The notes beneath the pieces were generated by a model. It saw only the letters and a list, made by a program, of their open reading frames with translations. It searched no databases and was not told where the DNA came from. Both the position numbers and the translations under genes were made by a program. A stretch of 64,000 nt of DNA, taken from assembly GCA_016213505.1 (NCBI GenBank), contig JACRAF010000038.1:1-64000 (forward strand). Direction: 5' to 3'. The DNA is from Devosia nanyangense. Lineage in GTDB: Bacteria > Pseudomonadota > Alphaproteobacteria > Rhizobiales > Devosiaceae. This document shows positions 42,190-51,511 of this stretch, in pieces (the first letter of the stretch is position 1; each line of letters opens with the position of its first letter).

Positions 42190-42660
42190 GTGAAAGTCAA
42201 ATCCATGCCCCAGCGCACATCCGCCCCGCGTCTTGTTTCAGTGGCGGCGGCAGGCCTCCTGGCGGCGGCGCTCGCCGGCTGCAGCATGGGCAGCGGACTG
42301 GCCCTGTCGACCAACAAGATCCAGGGCTACGACATCTCGGAGGATGCGCTGGCGCAGATCCGGCCGGGCCAGAGCCAGGACCTGGTCGTGGTCGTCCTCG
42401 GCTCGCCGCAAACGATCAACGCCTTCGGCGACGGCACCGCCTGGTACTATGTCGAGACCAAGGTCAGCCAGACTGCGTTCGGCATGACCACGGTGCAGGA
42501 GCGCACGGTGCTGGCGATCTACTTCGACAAGAACAAGCGCGTCGCCGACAAGGCCATCTACAGCGCCAAGGACGGCAAGGTGTTCACCATCGAGGGCCGC
42601 AAGACGCCGTCCTATGGCGAAGACAAGAGCTTCATCCAGTCGCTGATCGAGTCGATCTAG
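42190..42660 (+). CDS. bamE: Outer-membrane assembly lipoprotein BamE (SmpA/OmlA)
   Basis: 156 residues, GTG start (ATG 42205 is an alternative). Lipoprotein signal with lipobox LAGC (Cys near 31). The BamE fold is visible as GYDISEDALAQIRPGQSQDLVVVVLGSPQT, then AWYYVETKVSQTAFGMTTVQER and VLAIYFDKNKRVADKAIY. Part of the BAM complex that inserts outer-membrane proteins. Transcribed divergently from the bc1-chaperone gene. Confidence 0.92.
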   Translation: MKVKSMPQRTSAPRLVSVAAAGLLAAALAGCSMGSGLALSTNKIQGYDISEDALAQIRPGQSQDLVVVVLGSPQTINAFGDGTAWYYVETKVSQTAFGMTTVQERTVLAIYFDKNKRVADKAIYSAKDGKVFTIEGRKTPSYGEDKSFIQSLIESI

Positions 42661-42691
42661 CCGCCCCTCGGGCCTCGTCAAAACCGCGGTG

Positions 42692-42715
42692 TCACTCCCG
42701 CCTTCGTGGGAATGA
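42692..42715. terminator. Hairpin between bamE and convergent nusB
   Basis: TCACTCCC and GGGAATGA pair with one mismatch around an 8-nt loop, midway between the two convergent stops. It resembles the widespread GGGAATGA-type intergenic palindrome and may end both transcripts. Confidence 0.4.
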
Positions 42716-42745
42716 CGCCGTTTTGGTCGATGCGAACCGCGCAGC

Positions 42746-43228
42746 CTAAGCCGCCGGAGCAACCTGCTTGGCGATGGTGTTGAGCACGCCGTGGACGAGG
42801 CCCGGGGCATCGTCCTCGTAGAACGCCTTGGCGATATCGACATATTCGGAAATGACGACGCCGGCGGGGATGTCGCGGCGGCGCAGCAGCTCGAAAGCCG
42901 CGGCACGGAGGATGGCGCGCAGCGTCGCGTCGATACGGCCCACCGGCCAGTCGCGGCTCAGTGCGTTGTCGATGGTCGGGTCGATGTCGAGCTGGCTCTT
43001 GATCACACCCTGGACGATCTGGCGGAAGAAGTCGGCGTCGGCCGGCAGGTACTGCTCGCCCTCGACCTCGCGGCCGAGCATGTGCGACGAGAACTGGCTG
43101 AGCGTGTCCTCGAGCGACTGGCGGCCCACATCCATCTGGTACAGCGCCTGGACGGCAGCCAGCCGCGCGGCGCCACGCTGGTTGGCGAGGCGCGGCGACG
43201 GGTCGCTCTCGGGCTTTGGATCGGGCAT
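42746..43228 (-). CDS. nusB: Transcription antitermination factor NusB
   Basis: 160 residues from ATG 43228. RGAARLAAVQALYQMDVGRQ, then WPVGRIDATLRAILRAAAFEL, RRDIPAGVVISEYVDIAKAF and GLVHGVLNTIAKQ are the all-helical NusB fold. It binds boxA RNA with NusE. Only 4 bp separate its start from the ribD stop; ribE and ribH, usually found here, are missing. Confidence 0.96.
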   Translation of the reverse strand: MPDPKPESDPSPRLANQRGAARLAAVQALYQMDVGRQSLEDTLSQFSSHMLGREVEGEQYLPADADFFRQIVQGVIKSQLDIDPTIDNALSRDWPVGRIDATLRAILRAAAFELLRRRDIPAGVVISEYVDIAKAFYEDDAPGLVHGVLNTIAKQVAPAA

Positions 43229-43232
43229 GGGT

Positions 43233-44327
43233 TCAGAGGCGCTCAAAGGTGCGCACGTTATCTTCGCCCAGCACGCGCCGGTCAACCTCGGAAAAACGGG
43301 CTGCGGCAATGCGGTCGTCGAAGCGGCCGAGCAGCGCAGCAGGGATGCCGCTGCGCCCGATCTCGCGGGCGGCGTCGATCACATGGAGCCGGTCGACAAG
43401 TTCGCCGGCGATGAACGACTCCGCCAACCGTGCCCCGGACTCGACGAAAAGCCGGTTGATGCCCCGCTCGCCGAGCAGCGCGAGGACATGGCGCAGCTCC
43501 GGATGACCGCGGCGGCCCTCGATGGCGACGACCTCGACGCCGCGCCACAAAGCCAGTGGCCGGTCCGGCGTGGTGACCACCAGGATCGGGATGCCGGAGA
43601 CGGCGGCGAACAGCTCGATACGCTGGTCAAGGTCGCGCGTGCCGGCCAGGATAACCCTCAGGCCGGCGCGGCCCTCGAGGCCGCTCAGACGCACACGCAG
43701 GTCATTGTCCTCGATCTCGGCGCGGGCGGCGCCCGACATCACCGCATCGGCGGCGGCGCGCTCGCGCGCGACGAAGCGCTGCGCCTCGGCGCCGAAGGGC
43801 AGCGGTTCCCCGGGCCTGCCGTATCCCGCCATGCCGTCGCGGCTCAGTGCGATCTTGAGCGAAACGAAGGGCCGACCCTTGGTGACGCGGGTGGCGTAGC
43901 CTTCGTTGAGGAGACGCGACGGCTCGTGCGTCACATGCACCGTCTCGATGCCGGCGTCGGCCAGCGCGCGCAGCCCCTCCCCGGCATGGACACGATCCGG
44001 GTCGAGCGCGCCGACAACCACGCGCGCGATGCCGGCAGCGATGATCGGATCGGTGGCGGGCGGGAAGGCCGTGTAGTGGGCCGCGGGTTCAAGGGTGAGG
44101 TAGAGCGTCCGGCCCTCGGTCAGGCCCTTGGTGTCGGCGAGCGCCAGCAGCTCGGCCTGTTCGGCCCCGCGCGGAGGCGTCACGGCACGGCCGAGCACGA
44201 GTTGGCGCGACGGATCGACCACGATGGCGCCGACTGTCGGGCCCGTCCCGGTCGAGCCCAGCCCGGAGGTTGCGAGCCGCGCCGCGACGTCGAGCCAACG
44301 GCGGTGGGTGGATTCGGCGTCCGTCAA
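43233..44327 (-). CDS. ribD: RibD-like protein with degenerate deaminase domain
   Basis: 364 residues aligned end to end with RibD (deaminase about 1-145, reductase about 150-364). In RibD the zinc of the deaminase is held by His (in PHAE), Cys (in EPC) and Cys (in PPC). Here the same places read EQAE, LEPA and PPAT, so all three ligands are gone, though the glutamate of the HAE motif remains. The reductase half keeps [14 protein letters not shown] and [17 protein letters not shown], but is divergent around the usual TGPAAR motif. Position (after nrdR, before nusB) is that of normal ribD. It may supply only the reductase step, or none. Confidence 0.85.
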   Translation of the reverse strand: MTDAESTHRRWLDVAARLATSGLGSTGTGPTVGAIVVDPSRQLVLGRAVTPPRGAEQAELLALADTKGLTEGRTLYLTLEPAAHYTAFPPATDPIIAAGIARVVVGALDPDRVHAGEGLRALADAGIETVHVTHEPSRLLNEGYATRVTKGRPFVSLKIALSRDGMAGYGRPGEPLPFGAEAQRFVARERAAADAVMSGAARAEIEDNDLRVRLSGLEGRAGLRVILAGTRDLDQRIELFAAVSGIPILVVTTPDRPLALWRGVEVVAIEGRRGHPELRHVLALLGERGINRLFVESGARLAESFIAGELVDRLHVIDAAREIGRSGIPAALLGRFDDRIAAARFSEVDRRVLGEDNVRTFERL

Positions 44328-44800
44328 TCGTCGTCCTCGCCGAGCGTCGGGGTTTCACCGAGTTCGGACAGGAAGGAGCGGAAATCGTCGGCGGCGCCAA
44401 AGTTCTTGTAGACCGAGGCGAAGCGGACGAAGGCGACGTCGTCGAGGTTCTTCAATCCCTCCATGACGAACTCGCCGATCTGGTCGGAGGTGACTTCCAC
44501 CTCACCCAGGCTCTCGAGCTGGCGGACGACGCCCGAGATCATGCGTTCGACGCGCTCGGGATCGACGGCGCGCTTCCTGTGCGCGGTGTTGACCGAGCGC
44601 GCCAGCTTGTCGCGGTCGAACGGCACCTTGCGGCCCGACTTCTTGATCACCGTCAGCTCGCGCAACTGCACCCGTTCGAAGGTGGTGAAGCGGCCGCCGC
44701 AGACGTTGCAGATGCGGCGGCGGCGGATGGCGCTCGAGTCCTCGGTTGGACGGCTGTCCTTCACTTGCGTGTCGTCGTTGCCGCAATAGGGACAGCGCAT
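44324..44800 (-). CDS. nrdR: Transcriptional repressor NrdR
   Basis: 158 residues. The N-terminal zinc ribbon has the four cysteines (MRCPYCGN and [10 protein letters not shown]), followed by the ATP-cone domain ([20 protein letters not shown] ... [21 protein letters not shown]). It represses ribonucleotide reductase genes in response to ATP/dATP. ATGA overlap with ribD. Complete. Confidence 0.97.
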   Translation of the reverse strand: MRCPYCGNDDTQVKDSRPTEDSSAIRRRRICNVCGGRFTTFERVQLRELTVIKKSGRKVPFDRDKLARSVNTAHRKRAVDPERVERMISGVVRQLESLGEVEVTSDQIGEFVMEGLKNLDDVAFVRFASVYKNFGAADDFRSFLSELGETPTLGEDDD

Positions 44801-44833
44801 CAGAGGGGCCTTTCGGGCGCAGCAAACGGGGCA

Positions 44834-44969
44834 AAGGCCCCCTCACCCGCCGCTGCGCGGCAACCTCTCCCCCAAAGGGAGAGGTGCGTTGTGGCGAGAT
44901 CGCGCCTGAGCATCACCTCTCCCTTGGGGGAGAGGTCGGAGGGCGAAGCCCTCCGGGTGAGGGGGCCTT
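44834..44969. repeat. Long palindromic intergenic repeat, copy 1
   Basis: The arms AAGGCCCCCTCACCC and GGGTGAGGGGGCCTT close a 136-bp element with internal palindromic parts (CCTCTCCC / GGGAGAGG twice). It lies between glyA and nrdR. A closely similar element occurs at 56615-56746. This is the form of the RIME-like dispersed repeats of Hyphomicrobiales. Confidence 0.8.
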
Positions 44970-44987
44970 GCAGCGCGCTCGGCACCA

Positions 44988-46292
44988 TCATTCGGCGTAG
45001 ATCGGGAAGCGCGCGGTGAGCGCCCGGACCTTGTCGCGCACGGCGGCTTCGACGGCGGCGTTGCCCTCGTCGGAATTGGCTTCGCGCAACCCGTCCAGCA
45101 CCTCGACAATGTACTCGCCGATCATCCGGAATTCCGCCTCGCCGAAACCGCGCGTCGTCCCCGCCGGGGTGCCGAGGCGGACGCCCGAGGTGACGAAGGG
45201 CTTTTCGGGATCGAACGGAATGCCGTTCTTGTTGCAGGTGATGTTGGCGCGGCCGAGCCCCTGCTCCGCCCGCTTGCCCGTGGCGTTCTTCTTGCGCAGA
45301 TCGACGAGCATCAGGTGGTTGTCGGTGCCGCCGGAAACGACGTCGAGGCCGTGCTCTATCAGCGTCGCGGCCAGCGCCTTGGCATTGGCGACGACCTGCC
45401 GAGCATAGGACTTGAACTCGGGCTGCAGCGCTTCCTTGAAGGCCACGGCTTTTGCCGCGATGACGTGCATCAGCGGTCCGCCCTGGAGGCCCGGGAACAC
45501 CGCCGAATTGATCTTCTTGGCGATATCCTCGTCGTTGCTGAGGATCATGCCGCCGCGCGGTCCGCGCAGCGACTTGTGGGTCGTGGTGGTGGTGACGTGC
45601 GCGTGCGGCACCGGCGAGGGATGCACGCCGCCGGCCACGAGCCCGGCGATGTGGGCCATGTCGACCATCAGGTAGGCGCCGACTTCGTCAGCGATGTCGC
45701 GGAACCGCTTCCAGTCCCAGACCCGCGAATAGGCGGTGCCGCCGGCGAGAATGAGTTTCGGCCGGTGCTCCCTGGCCAGCCGGGCAACTTCGTCCATGTC
45801 GAGCAGATGGTCGTCACGGCGTACGCCGTAGGACACGACGTGGAACCACTTGCCGCTCATGTTGACCGGCGAGCCGTGCGTCAGGTGGCCGCCAGAATTG
45901 AGGTCGAGGCCCATGAAGGTGTCGCCAGGCTGCAGCAGCGCCAGGAACACCGCCTGGTTCATCTGGCTGCCGGAGTTGGGCTGGACGTTGGCAAAGTTGG
46001 CGCCGAAAAGCTTCTTGGCGCGCTCAATGGCTAGGGTTTCGGCCACGTCGACGAACTGGCAGCCGCCATAGTAGCGCTTGCCCGGATAACCCTCGGCGTA
46101 TTTGTTGGTCATGATCGAACCCTGCGCCTCCAGCACGGCGCGCGAGACGATGTTCTCGGACGCAATCAGCTCGATTTCGTGTTGCTGGCGGCCAAGCTCG
46201 TTGGCGATGGCCTCGGCGATCTCCGGATCGGTGTCGGTGAGGGTGGCCGAAAAGAACTTCGGGAAGAGCGGAAGTGACGCGGCGGCGCTCAT
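44988..46292 (-). CDS. glyA: Serine hydroxymethyltransferase
   Basis: 434 residues from ATG 46292. [55 protein letters not shown], and the PLP lysine 240 in [14 protein letters not shown] are all intact. It interconverts serine and glycine and feeds one-carbon units to folate. First gene of the glyA-nrdR-ribD-nusB series. Confidence 0.98.
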   Translation of the reverse strand: MSAAASLPLFPKFFSATLTDTDPEIAEAIANELGRQQHEIELIASENIVSRAVLEAQGSIMTNKYAEGYPGKRYYGGCQFVDVAETLAIERAKKLFGANFANVQPNSGSQMNQAVFLALLQPGDTFMGLDLNSGGHLTHGSPVNMSGKWFHVVSYGVRRDDHLLDMDEVARLAREHRPKLILAGGTAYSRVWDWKRFRDIADEVGAYLMVDMAHIAGLVAGGVHPSPVPHAHVTTTTTHKSLRGPRGGMILSNDEDIAKKINSAVFPGLQGGPLMHVIAAKAVAFKEALQPEFKSYARQVVANAKALAATLIEHGLDVVSGGTDNHLMLVDLRKKNATGKRAEQGLGRANITCNKNGIPFDPEKPFVTSGVRLGTPAGTTRGFGEAEFRMIGEYIVEVLDGLREANSDEGNAAVEAAVRDKVRALTARFPIYAE

Positions 46293-46668
46293 TGGCGTTC
46301 CCCGTAGTGAGAGGGCGGACAGGTCCGGCGAGGACCGCGCTCTATCATGGCGCGGCACGCGATTCCAAGGCCGGTTTGGGTTGGATCAGGGTGTTCGATA
46401 GGCATGCGGGCTCCCGTTGGTTGAAGGGGTGCCCAGGCGAGCGGCGGCGTTAGGTTCGCGTTCCCCGATGGTTGCCCATCTTGCCTCGCCAGTCGCGCGA
46501 ACTTCTCCATTATGCCGCACTCAGCCACAGGACGGAAGGGGTGCCATAGAGGAACGAACGACGGCTGACAGAGTTAGGCAGGGATCAGGTTGACGCAATG
46601 CCCCCTCCCGGCGGCGCGCCGGGCTCGGATTGGTCCTCTAAACCGCAACAAAACCAAGGAGATCGGCT
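46293..46668. other. Divergent intergenic region glyA / BA14K-like gene
   Basis: 376 bp between two divergent genes, so it must hold both promoters. I see no additional gene, no clear riboswitch fold and no strong inverted repeat. The last bases carry AAGGAG for the plus-strand gene. Confidence 0.4.
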
Positions 46669-46905
46669 ATGTTTATCAGCCCCTTCCTCGCCGCAGTCAT
46701 CATCGGCAGCTTCTGGACCGGCGTCGGAACCACCGCCGTCCTCAGCAACAGCGATATGTTCGACCCGGTCCGCAGCGATGTGGTGATCACGGCAACGACG
46801 AGCGACGACCATACGGCCGCCTGCCACGCCCGCTTCCGCTCCTATGTCGAAGACACCGACATGTATCTGGGCTTCGACGGCTCCTGGCACGTCTGCACGC
46901 TTTGA
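46669..46905 (+). CDS. BA14K-like small exported protein
   Basis: 78 residues with a hydrophobic N-terminal segment (FLAAVIIGSFWTGVGTTAV) and the C-terminal pattern HTAACHARFRSYVEDTDMYLG-DG-WH-C, which follows the BA14K consensus (C--R-RSYD--T-TYLG-DG--H-C). BA14K proteins are immunoreactive surface proteins first seen in Brucella. AAGGAG stands 8 nt before the ATG. Shorter than typical members, so family call is moderate. Confidence 0.7.
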   Translation: MFISPFLAAVIIGSFWTGVGTTAVLSNSDMFDPVRSDVVITATTSDDHTAACHARFRSYVEDTDMYLGFDGSWHVCTL

Positions 46906-46941
46906 GCAGCCGCGACGGCGTCCCGCTTCGGCGGGACGCGC

Positions 46942-47460
46942 CTATTCCTGATCGCGGGGCGGCTGCAGGAACGCGTCGAATCGACCTGAACCCGCAGTGA
47001 TCGCGCTCCAATCCTCCAGATCGAACATGAGCACGGCAACGGACGCGGTCGGGAATTTGCGGGCGACGCGGGCGATGAGGTCTGGATCGCCCGAACCGGC
47101 CAGTACCAGCGCCGTTTCCTGAATGGCCGGATTGTGCCCTACGAGCATCAGGCGGCGGGCGGAGCCACCCTCGCCTGCGACAATCGCCAGATAGTCGCTG
47201 TCCATGACGCCATAAAGCGCATCGATGCGCCGTGTGTCAGGCGCCGGCGACCATTCGGCATTGGCGATATCCAGCGTCTGTTGGGCTCGCTTCGCCCCCG
47301 AGCAGAGGACCAGATCCGGCACCAGCGCCAGCCCTGCGAGGGAACGGGCCATCGCGGCGGCGGCACGGCGGCCGCGTGCGGCAAGCGGCCGCTCCTTGTC
47401 GGTCAACCGAGGGTCATCCCATGACGATTTGGCGTGGCGGAACAGCAGCAGTTCACGCAT
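46942..47460 (-). CDS. SixA-type histidine phosphatase
   Basis: 172 residues. LLLFRHAKSSWDD holds the RHG-type catalytic motif (here RHAKS, as in SixA), with LVPDLVLCSGAKRAQQT and LMLVGHNPAIQETAL carrying the second histidine. Such proteins remove phosphate from histidine-containing transfer domains or proteins. It lies 18 bp after the DUF6898-like gene in the ldtP operon. Confidence 0.88.
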   Translation of the reverse strand: MRELLLFRHAKSSWDDPRLTDKERPLAARGRRAAAAMARSLAGLALVPDLVLCSGAKRAQQTLDIANAEWSPAPDTRRIDALYGVMDSDYLAIVAGEGGSARRLMLVGHNPAIQETALVLAGSGDPDLIARVARKFPTASVAVLMFDLEDWSAITAGSGRFDAFLQPPRDQE

Positions 47461-47478
47461 GGGGCGCCTCCCCGGCTC

Positions 47479-47691
47479 TCACGGATCCGATTGCTCCAGC
47501 CGCCGCTTGAGCTTGGCCAACGCAACATTCTGCATCTGGATTTGAGTCGCCGTGACCGGGGCGATGACGATCACCTCGGTAGCGGTTGCAGCATCGATCG
47601 CCGCGACCCGCATCTGGCCGCCGATCTGCTTGAACTCGAAATAGACCTCGTTGCCGCCCGACGCGCCCTTGCGGTCCGCGTCGGCGGCCAT
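47479..47691 (-). CDS. DUF6898-like small protein
   Basis: 70 residues: EVYFEFKQIGGQMRVAAIDAATATEVIVI then ALAKLKRRLE. This is a short beta-rich protein conserved behind L,D-transpeptidase genes in Hyphomicrobiales. Its ATG overlaps the ldtP stop (TGATG). Function unknown. Confidence 0.65.
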   Translation of the reverse strand: MAADADRKGASGGNEVYFEFKQIGGQMRVAAIDAATATEVIVIAPVTATQIQMQNVALAKLKRRLEQSDP

Positions 47692-48956
47692 CAGGCGTCT
47701 TCGAAGGTCACCTTACCCTGGGCGTCGAACTCGTAGACATCGTCACGGAAGCTGACGGTGCCCTGCCGGTTCGCCCAGGCGGTGACATAAGTGGTGTGGA
47801 TCGGCGTCGCCTGCGCCAGCGAGACGTCGAGCCGCTCGTTGGAGTTGAACACGGCCTCGACTGCGCCCGGGTCCCAACCGCCATTGGGGGTCAGCAGCCA
47901 GCCGACAAGCTCGCCCACGCCCTCGACGCGCACGCAGCCGGAAGAATGGAAGCGCGCGTTCTCTGCGAACAGCGATTTCGACGGCGTATCGTGCAGATAG
48001 ACGTCGTACTTGTTGGGGAAGTTGATCTTGCAGTGGCCCATCGAGTTCTCGGCGCCGGGCTCCTGACGGAACGCGTAGTTCACGGCCTCGCCGGTGCTCC
48101 AGTCGATGTCGGTCGGCAGGAGTTCGTTGCCCTTGCCGTCGTAGATGTGGATCTTGAACTTGGTCAGGTATTCCGGATCTTCGTTCATGTACTTGATCAG
48201 GTCTTTTTCGATCAAGCTCTTGGGCACGTGCCAGTACGGGTTGAAGTTGATCTGCTGGATCTTCGAGTCGAGGATCGGGGTCTGACGGTCGATGCGGCCG
48301 ACAACCGCCGTGTGGCGCTGCGCGACGATGCCGCCCTCGACCGCTTCGATGGAGGCGGCCGGGATGTTGACCACAACATAGCGGTCGCTCAGGGCACCAG
48401 CGAGGTTCTGGACGCGCAGGGCGTTGAGCTGCAACTGGGCCAGACGCTGCTCGGCCGGTACCGCCAGCGCGTAGAATGTCGGCTCATCGACCTTGCCGTT
48501 GGGGACGATGCCATGGCGGGCCTGGAACTTGCGGACGGCGAGATCCATGGCGTCGTCGAAATTGCCGTTGACGCGATCGGCCGGCGGCAAGTCACCGACC
48601 AGCATGAGGTGGCGCTTGAGGGTCGAGACCGCCTTGCCGTCCTTGCCGATGGCCAGGTTGAAGGTCTGGCGCGTCGGCGCCTCCCAGCCGCCCTGGGCGA
48701 CCACCTGCTGGTAGTACTGGACAGCGAGTTGGATGTTGTAGGCGGTGTCGAACGACAGGATCGGCTCGGGCGTGTCGATGATCGCCAGCGCCTTGGTCAT
48801 GTTCTCGTCGGGGTTGACGTCCTTCTTGCGGGCGTTGCGCGCCAGGATGTCCCAGATCGAGTCGGAACTCTCGTCGGCGAAAACACGGGAGGACAGCAGC
48901 GCCGCGGCGCCAAAGGCGGCCGCCGAGGTTATGAGCTTACGCCGGTTCAAATGCAT
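47691..48956 (-). CDS. ldtP: L,D-transpeptidase (YcbB-type)
   Basis: 421 residues from ATG 48956. The start NRRKLITSAAAFG suggests a Tat-type signal. A peptidoglycan-binding domain (about 150-180, AVRKFQARHGIVPNGKVDEPT) precedes the YkuD catalytic domain with YLHDTPSKSLFAENARFHSSG followed by the nucleophile Cys in CVRVE. It makes 3-3 cross-links in peptidoglycan, frequent in Hyphomicrobiales. In this order the gene is regulated by the adjacent LdtR. Confidence 0.93.
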   Translation of the reverse strand: MHLNRRKLITSAAAFGAAALLSSRVFADESSDSIWDILARNARKKDVNPDENMTKALAIIDTPEPILSFDTAYNIQLAVQYYQQVVAQGGWEAPTRQTFNLAIGKDGKAVSTLKRHLMLVGDLPPADRVNGNFDDAMDLAVRKFQARHGIVPNGKVDEPTFYALAVPAEQRLAQLQLNALRVQNLAGALSDRYVVVNIPAASIEAVEGGIVAQRHTAVVGRIDRQTPILDSKIQQINFNPYWHVPKSLIEKDLIKYMNEDPEYLTKFKIHIYDGKGNELLPTDIDWSTGEAVNYAFRQEPGAENSMGHCKINFPNKYDVYLHDTPSKSLFAENARFHSSGCVRVEGVGELVGWLLTPNGGWDPGAVEAVFNSNERLDVSLAQATPIHTTYVTAWANRQGTVSFRDDVYEFDAQGKVTFEDA

Positions 48957-49146
48957 CCAATCACCAGTCAAATCAGTCGGGCTGCCCGTATGTTCCAGAT
49001 ACCATTCGCGTCCGCTGCGCCACAACGCCGGTCAACGACCTGTGAAGCGGCCGGCACCGGGTGCAATGCTCGAAAATGGGAACGCGGGCGGCGCCGGGAG
49101 AAGCACCACTCGACACCAGCTTCTAGTTGAATTTGCGGCGCAAATA

Positions 49147-49176
49147 AGAAACGCCGGCGCTGGAGCCGGCGTTTCT
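49147..49176 (-). terminator. Intrinsic terminator between ldtR and ldtP
   Basis: On the minus strand a perfect 12-bp stem (AGAAACGCCGGC / GCCGGCGTTTCT, 6-nt loop) is followed by TATTTG, about 100 bp after the ldtR stop. It should separate ldtR from the ldtP transcript. The remaining bases of this 321-bp gap show no other gene. Confidence 0.75.
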
Positions 49177-49277
49177 CAAGCCCTGTGGCGCGAGCGCCAC
49201 ATCTTTGGAGGTCGGGCGAGCTCTTTCCTGGTCGCGCGCTGAACGCAAAACCGGCGTCCACCTTTGCGCGCGCGCTC

Positions 49278-49787
49278 CTAAAGCTTGTACAGAATCTGAT
49301 CGACCCAGAAGCGTTCGAGCCGGCCGAGAGCCTTGTTGAGGCCCTCGAAGGTTTCGCCCGAGAGTCCGCCGACCTTGTCGATGGACTTGAGGTGGCGATC
49401 ATAGAGTTCGTCGATCACCTCGGCGACCTCTTCCCCTTTGGGGGTCAGGCGGATGCGGACCGAACGGCGGTCGGCGCGCGAGCGCTCCTGGAAGATATAG
49501 CCGGTCTCGACCAGCTTCTTGAGATTGTACGAGACGTTCGAGCCGAGGTAGTAGCCGCGCGAGCGGAGTTCACCGGCGGTCATCTCGGCGCCGCCGATGT
49601 TGAACATCAGCAGAGCCTGAACGGGGTTGATGTCGTCCCACCCCATCCGGTCGAACTCATCCTTGATGAGATCGAGCAGACGGCGGTGGAGCCGCTCGAC
49701 GCGGCTGACGGCTTCGAGATATTGCGGCTTCAGGGCGACCACGCTGCCCGGCGCCTCTGCCTCTACGGCATTGGATTTGGTTGCCAT
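49278..49787 (-). CDS. ldtR: MarR-family regulator LdtR
   Basis: 169 residues. Winged-helix MarR core: WDDINPVQALLMFNIGGAEMT, then ELRSRGYYLGSNVSYNLKKLVETGYI and ERSRADRRSVRIRLTPKG. The sequence and its position next to ldtP fit LdtR, described in Liberibacter and Sinorhizobium as a regulator of the L,D-transpeptidase gene and osmotic tolerance. Own promoter region upstream is A/T-rich. Confidence 0.9.
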   Translation of the reverse strand: MATKSNAVEAEAPGSVVALKPQYLEAVSRVERLHRRLLDLIKDEFDRMGWDDINPVQALLMFNIGGAEMTAGELRSRGYYLGSNVSYNLKKLVETGYIFQERSRADRRSVRIRLTPKGEEVAEVIDELYDRHLKSIDKVGGLSGETFEGLNKALGRLERFWVDQILYKL

Positions 49788-49864
49788 TCTTGCCTCACTG
49801 TTCCTGTCGTCCGAGCGATTTTTCGCCTCTCATTTGCTCAAACTAAGCCCGTGCAAATAAGATC

Positions 49865-49885
49865 GGCTTAAGCCGGACACTTAAG
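49865..49885. promoter_or_regulatory. CTTAAG palindromes upstream of ldtR
   Basis: GGCTTAAGCC (49865-49874) is a perfect palindrome, and a second CTTAAG follows at 49880. They lie about 80-100 bp before the ldtR ATG in the gap to the DUF6163 gene. Candidate autoregulatory site for LdtR or another dimeric regulator; no known LdtR consensus was used. Confidence 0.3.
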
Positions 49886-49958
49886 ACTATCTTACTGAAA
49901 AAGTTCGGGATTTTGGCTTTACGAGGCGTGAACGCGGTAGTGAAAATGGTAAGCTTAA

Positions 49959-50348
49959 TCAGTCGTGCGCGCGTTCGCGGCTGAAGCGGAGGCTGAGCAC
50001 GAAGATCAAGAGGATCGAGACCAGCAACACCAGGCGGACGGCAAAGCCGAGGGCGCTCATCTGCACATCACGGTTGCCCAGCAGATACATACCGAGTTCG
50101 AGCCCGGTGGCGCCGACCAGCAGCACCGCGCCCCAACTGGCCCGAATCCAGAGGCCGACTGCCGCGAAGAGCCGGGAGAGCGCGAACACCGAAAGATAGA
50201 TGAAGCCGGTGGCGCCGAGCAACTCGATCGGGCTCTGCGCACCGGTCGAAACGCCGAGCAAGCGGGAGGCGTCGTTGAGCCCGAGCAGCAGGGCGATGAT
50301 GGCGACAATGCGCACATAGCGCCCGGCGATGGGGGATTTGAAATCCAT
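49959..50348 (-). CDS. DUF6163 membrane protein
   Basis: 129 residues with four membrane helices (about 12-26, 42-66, 68-90, 99-122), ending in the basic RFSRERAHD. Proteins of this kind stand between hemB and ldtR in many Hyphomicrobiales. Function unknown. Confidence 0.8.
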   Translation of the reverse strand: MDFKSPIAGRYVRIVAIIALLLGLNDASRLLGVSTGAQSPIELLGATGFIYLSVFALSRLFAAVGLWIRASWGAVLLVGATGLELGMYLLGNRDVQMSALGFAVRLVLLVSILLIFVLSLRFSRERAHD

Positions 50349-50427
50349 GGCGGAGGATTAGCCGCTCGGGTCGGGTGCGACAAGCGCGGTCTGTTCGGCG
50401 GAGTTTCGCACTGCTAAACACGCCCGC

Positions 50428-51438
50428 ATGACCGATTGGCCCAAATACGACATGGATTTCCTCGACGGGCGCCGGCAGCGGCGGCTGCGGCGAACCGCCT
50501 GGATGCGCGACCTGGTGCGCGAGACGGCGTTGACGCCGGCGGACTTCATCTGGCCGCTGTTCGTGATCGAGGGGAGCAACGAGCGCACCGCGATCAAGTC
50601 GATGCCAGGAGTCGAACGGCTGAGCGTCGACCTGGCGGTGAAGGCCGCCAGGGAAGCCGCGGCGGCGGGCATCCCTGCCCTGGCGCTGTTCCCAAATACG
50701 CCTGACCATCTGCGCAACGAGAACGGCAGCGAAGGCTACAATCCGAACAATCTGATGTGCCGGGCGCTCAGCGCCATCAAGGACGCCGTGCCCGAGATCG
50801 GGCTCATCGCCGACGTGGCGCTCGACGAATACTCGTCGGACGGGCAGGACGGGCTGGTGCGCGACGGCGAGATCCTCAACGACGAGACGGTGGCCGCGAT
50901 GGTCCGCTCGGCGCTGGTGCAGGCCGCGGCGGGCGCCGACATTATCGCGCCGTCCGACATGATGGACGGCCGCGTCGCGGCGATCCGGCAGGAGCTCGAT
51001 GCGGCGGGGTACGAACAAGTCGCGATCATGGCCTACGCGGCGAAGTTCGCTTCGGCTTTCTATGGCCCGTTCCGCGAGGCAGTGGGGTCAGGCAAGCGCC
51101 TGCTGGGCGACAAGAAGACCTATCAGCTCGACTACGCCAACACCGACGAAGCGATGCGCGAAGTGGCGCAGGACATCGACGAGGGCGCCGACATGGTGAT
51201 GGTCAAGCCCGGCATGCCCTATCTCGATATCGTGCGGCGGGTGCGCGACAGTTTCAACATGCCGGTGTTCGCCTACCAGGTGTCGGGCGAATACACGATG
51301 ATCCGGCTGGCCGGCGACGCCGGGGCGATCGACGGCAAGGCGGCGATGCTGGAGAGCCTCTGGGGCTTCAAGCGGGCCGGGGCCAAGGGGGTACTGACGT
51401 ACTTTGCGCTGGAGGCGGCGCGAGCACTGGGGGGCTGA
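50428..51438 (+). CDS. hemB: Delta-aminolevulinic acid dehydratase
   Basis: 336 residues. Two Schiff-base lysines lie in MAYAAKFASAFYGPFR and MVMVKPGMPYLD. DVALDEYSSDGQDGL lacks the cysteine triad of zinc enzymes, so this is the magnesium-type site usual in alphaproteobacteria. Joins two ALA molecules to porphobilinogen for heme. Complete; divergent from DUF6163. Confidence 0.97.
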   Translation: MTDWPKYDMDFLDGRRQRRLRRTAWMRDLVRETALTPADFIWPLFVIEGSNERTAIKSMPGVERLSVDLAVKAAREAAAAGIPALALFPNTPDHLRNENGSEGYNPNNLMCRALSAIKDAVPEIGLIADVALDEYSSDGQDGLVRDGEILNDETVAAMVRSALVQAAAGADIIAPSDMMDGRVAAIRQELDAAGYEQVAIMAYAAKFASAFYGPFREAVGSGKRLLGDKKTYQLDYANTDEAMREVAQDIDEGADMVMVKPGMPYLDIVRRVRDSFNMPVFAYQVSGEYTMIRLAGDAGAIDGKAAMLESLWGFKRAGAKGVLTYFALEAARALGG

Positions 51439-51511
51439 AGGTCCTCGAACTTCAGGCGCATTGCCCTCGGACTCGGCCCGGCATAAGCTTCGTGTCTGAG
51501 CCAGAGCCTCG

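Noticed and set aside
49798..49960. A/T-rich gap upstream of ldtR considered as a replication origin or small RNA gene
   Set aside because: No DnaA-box cluster or convincing RNA fold with terminator; it is simply the promoter region of ldtR.
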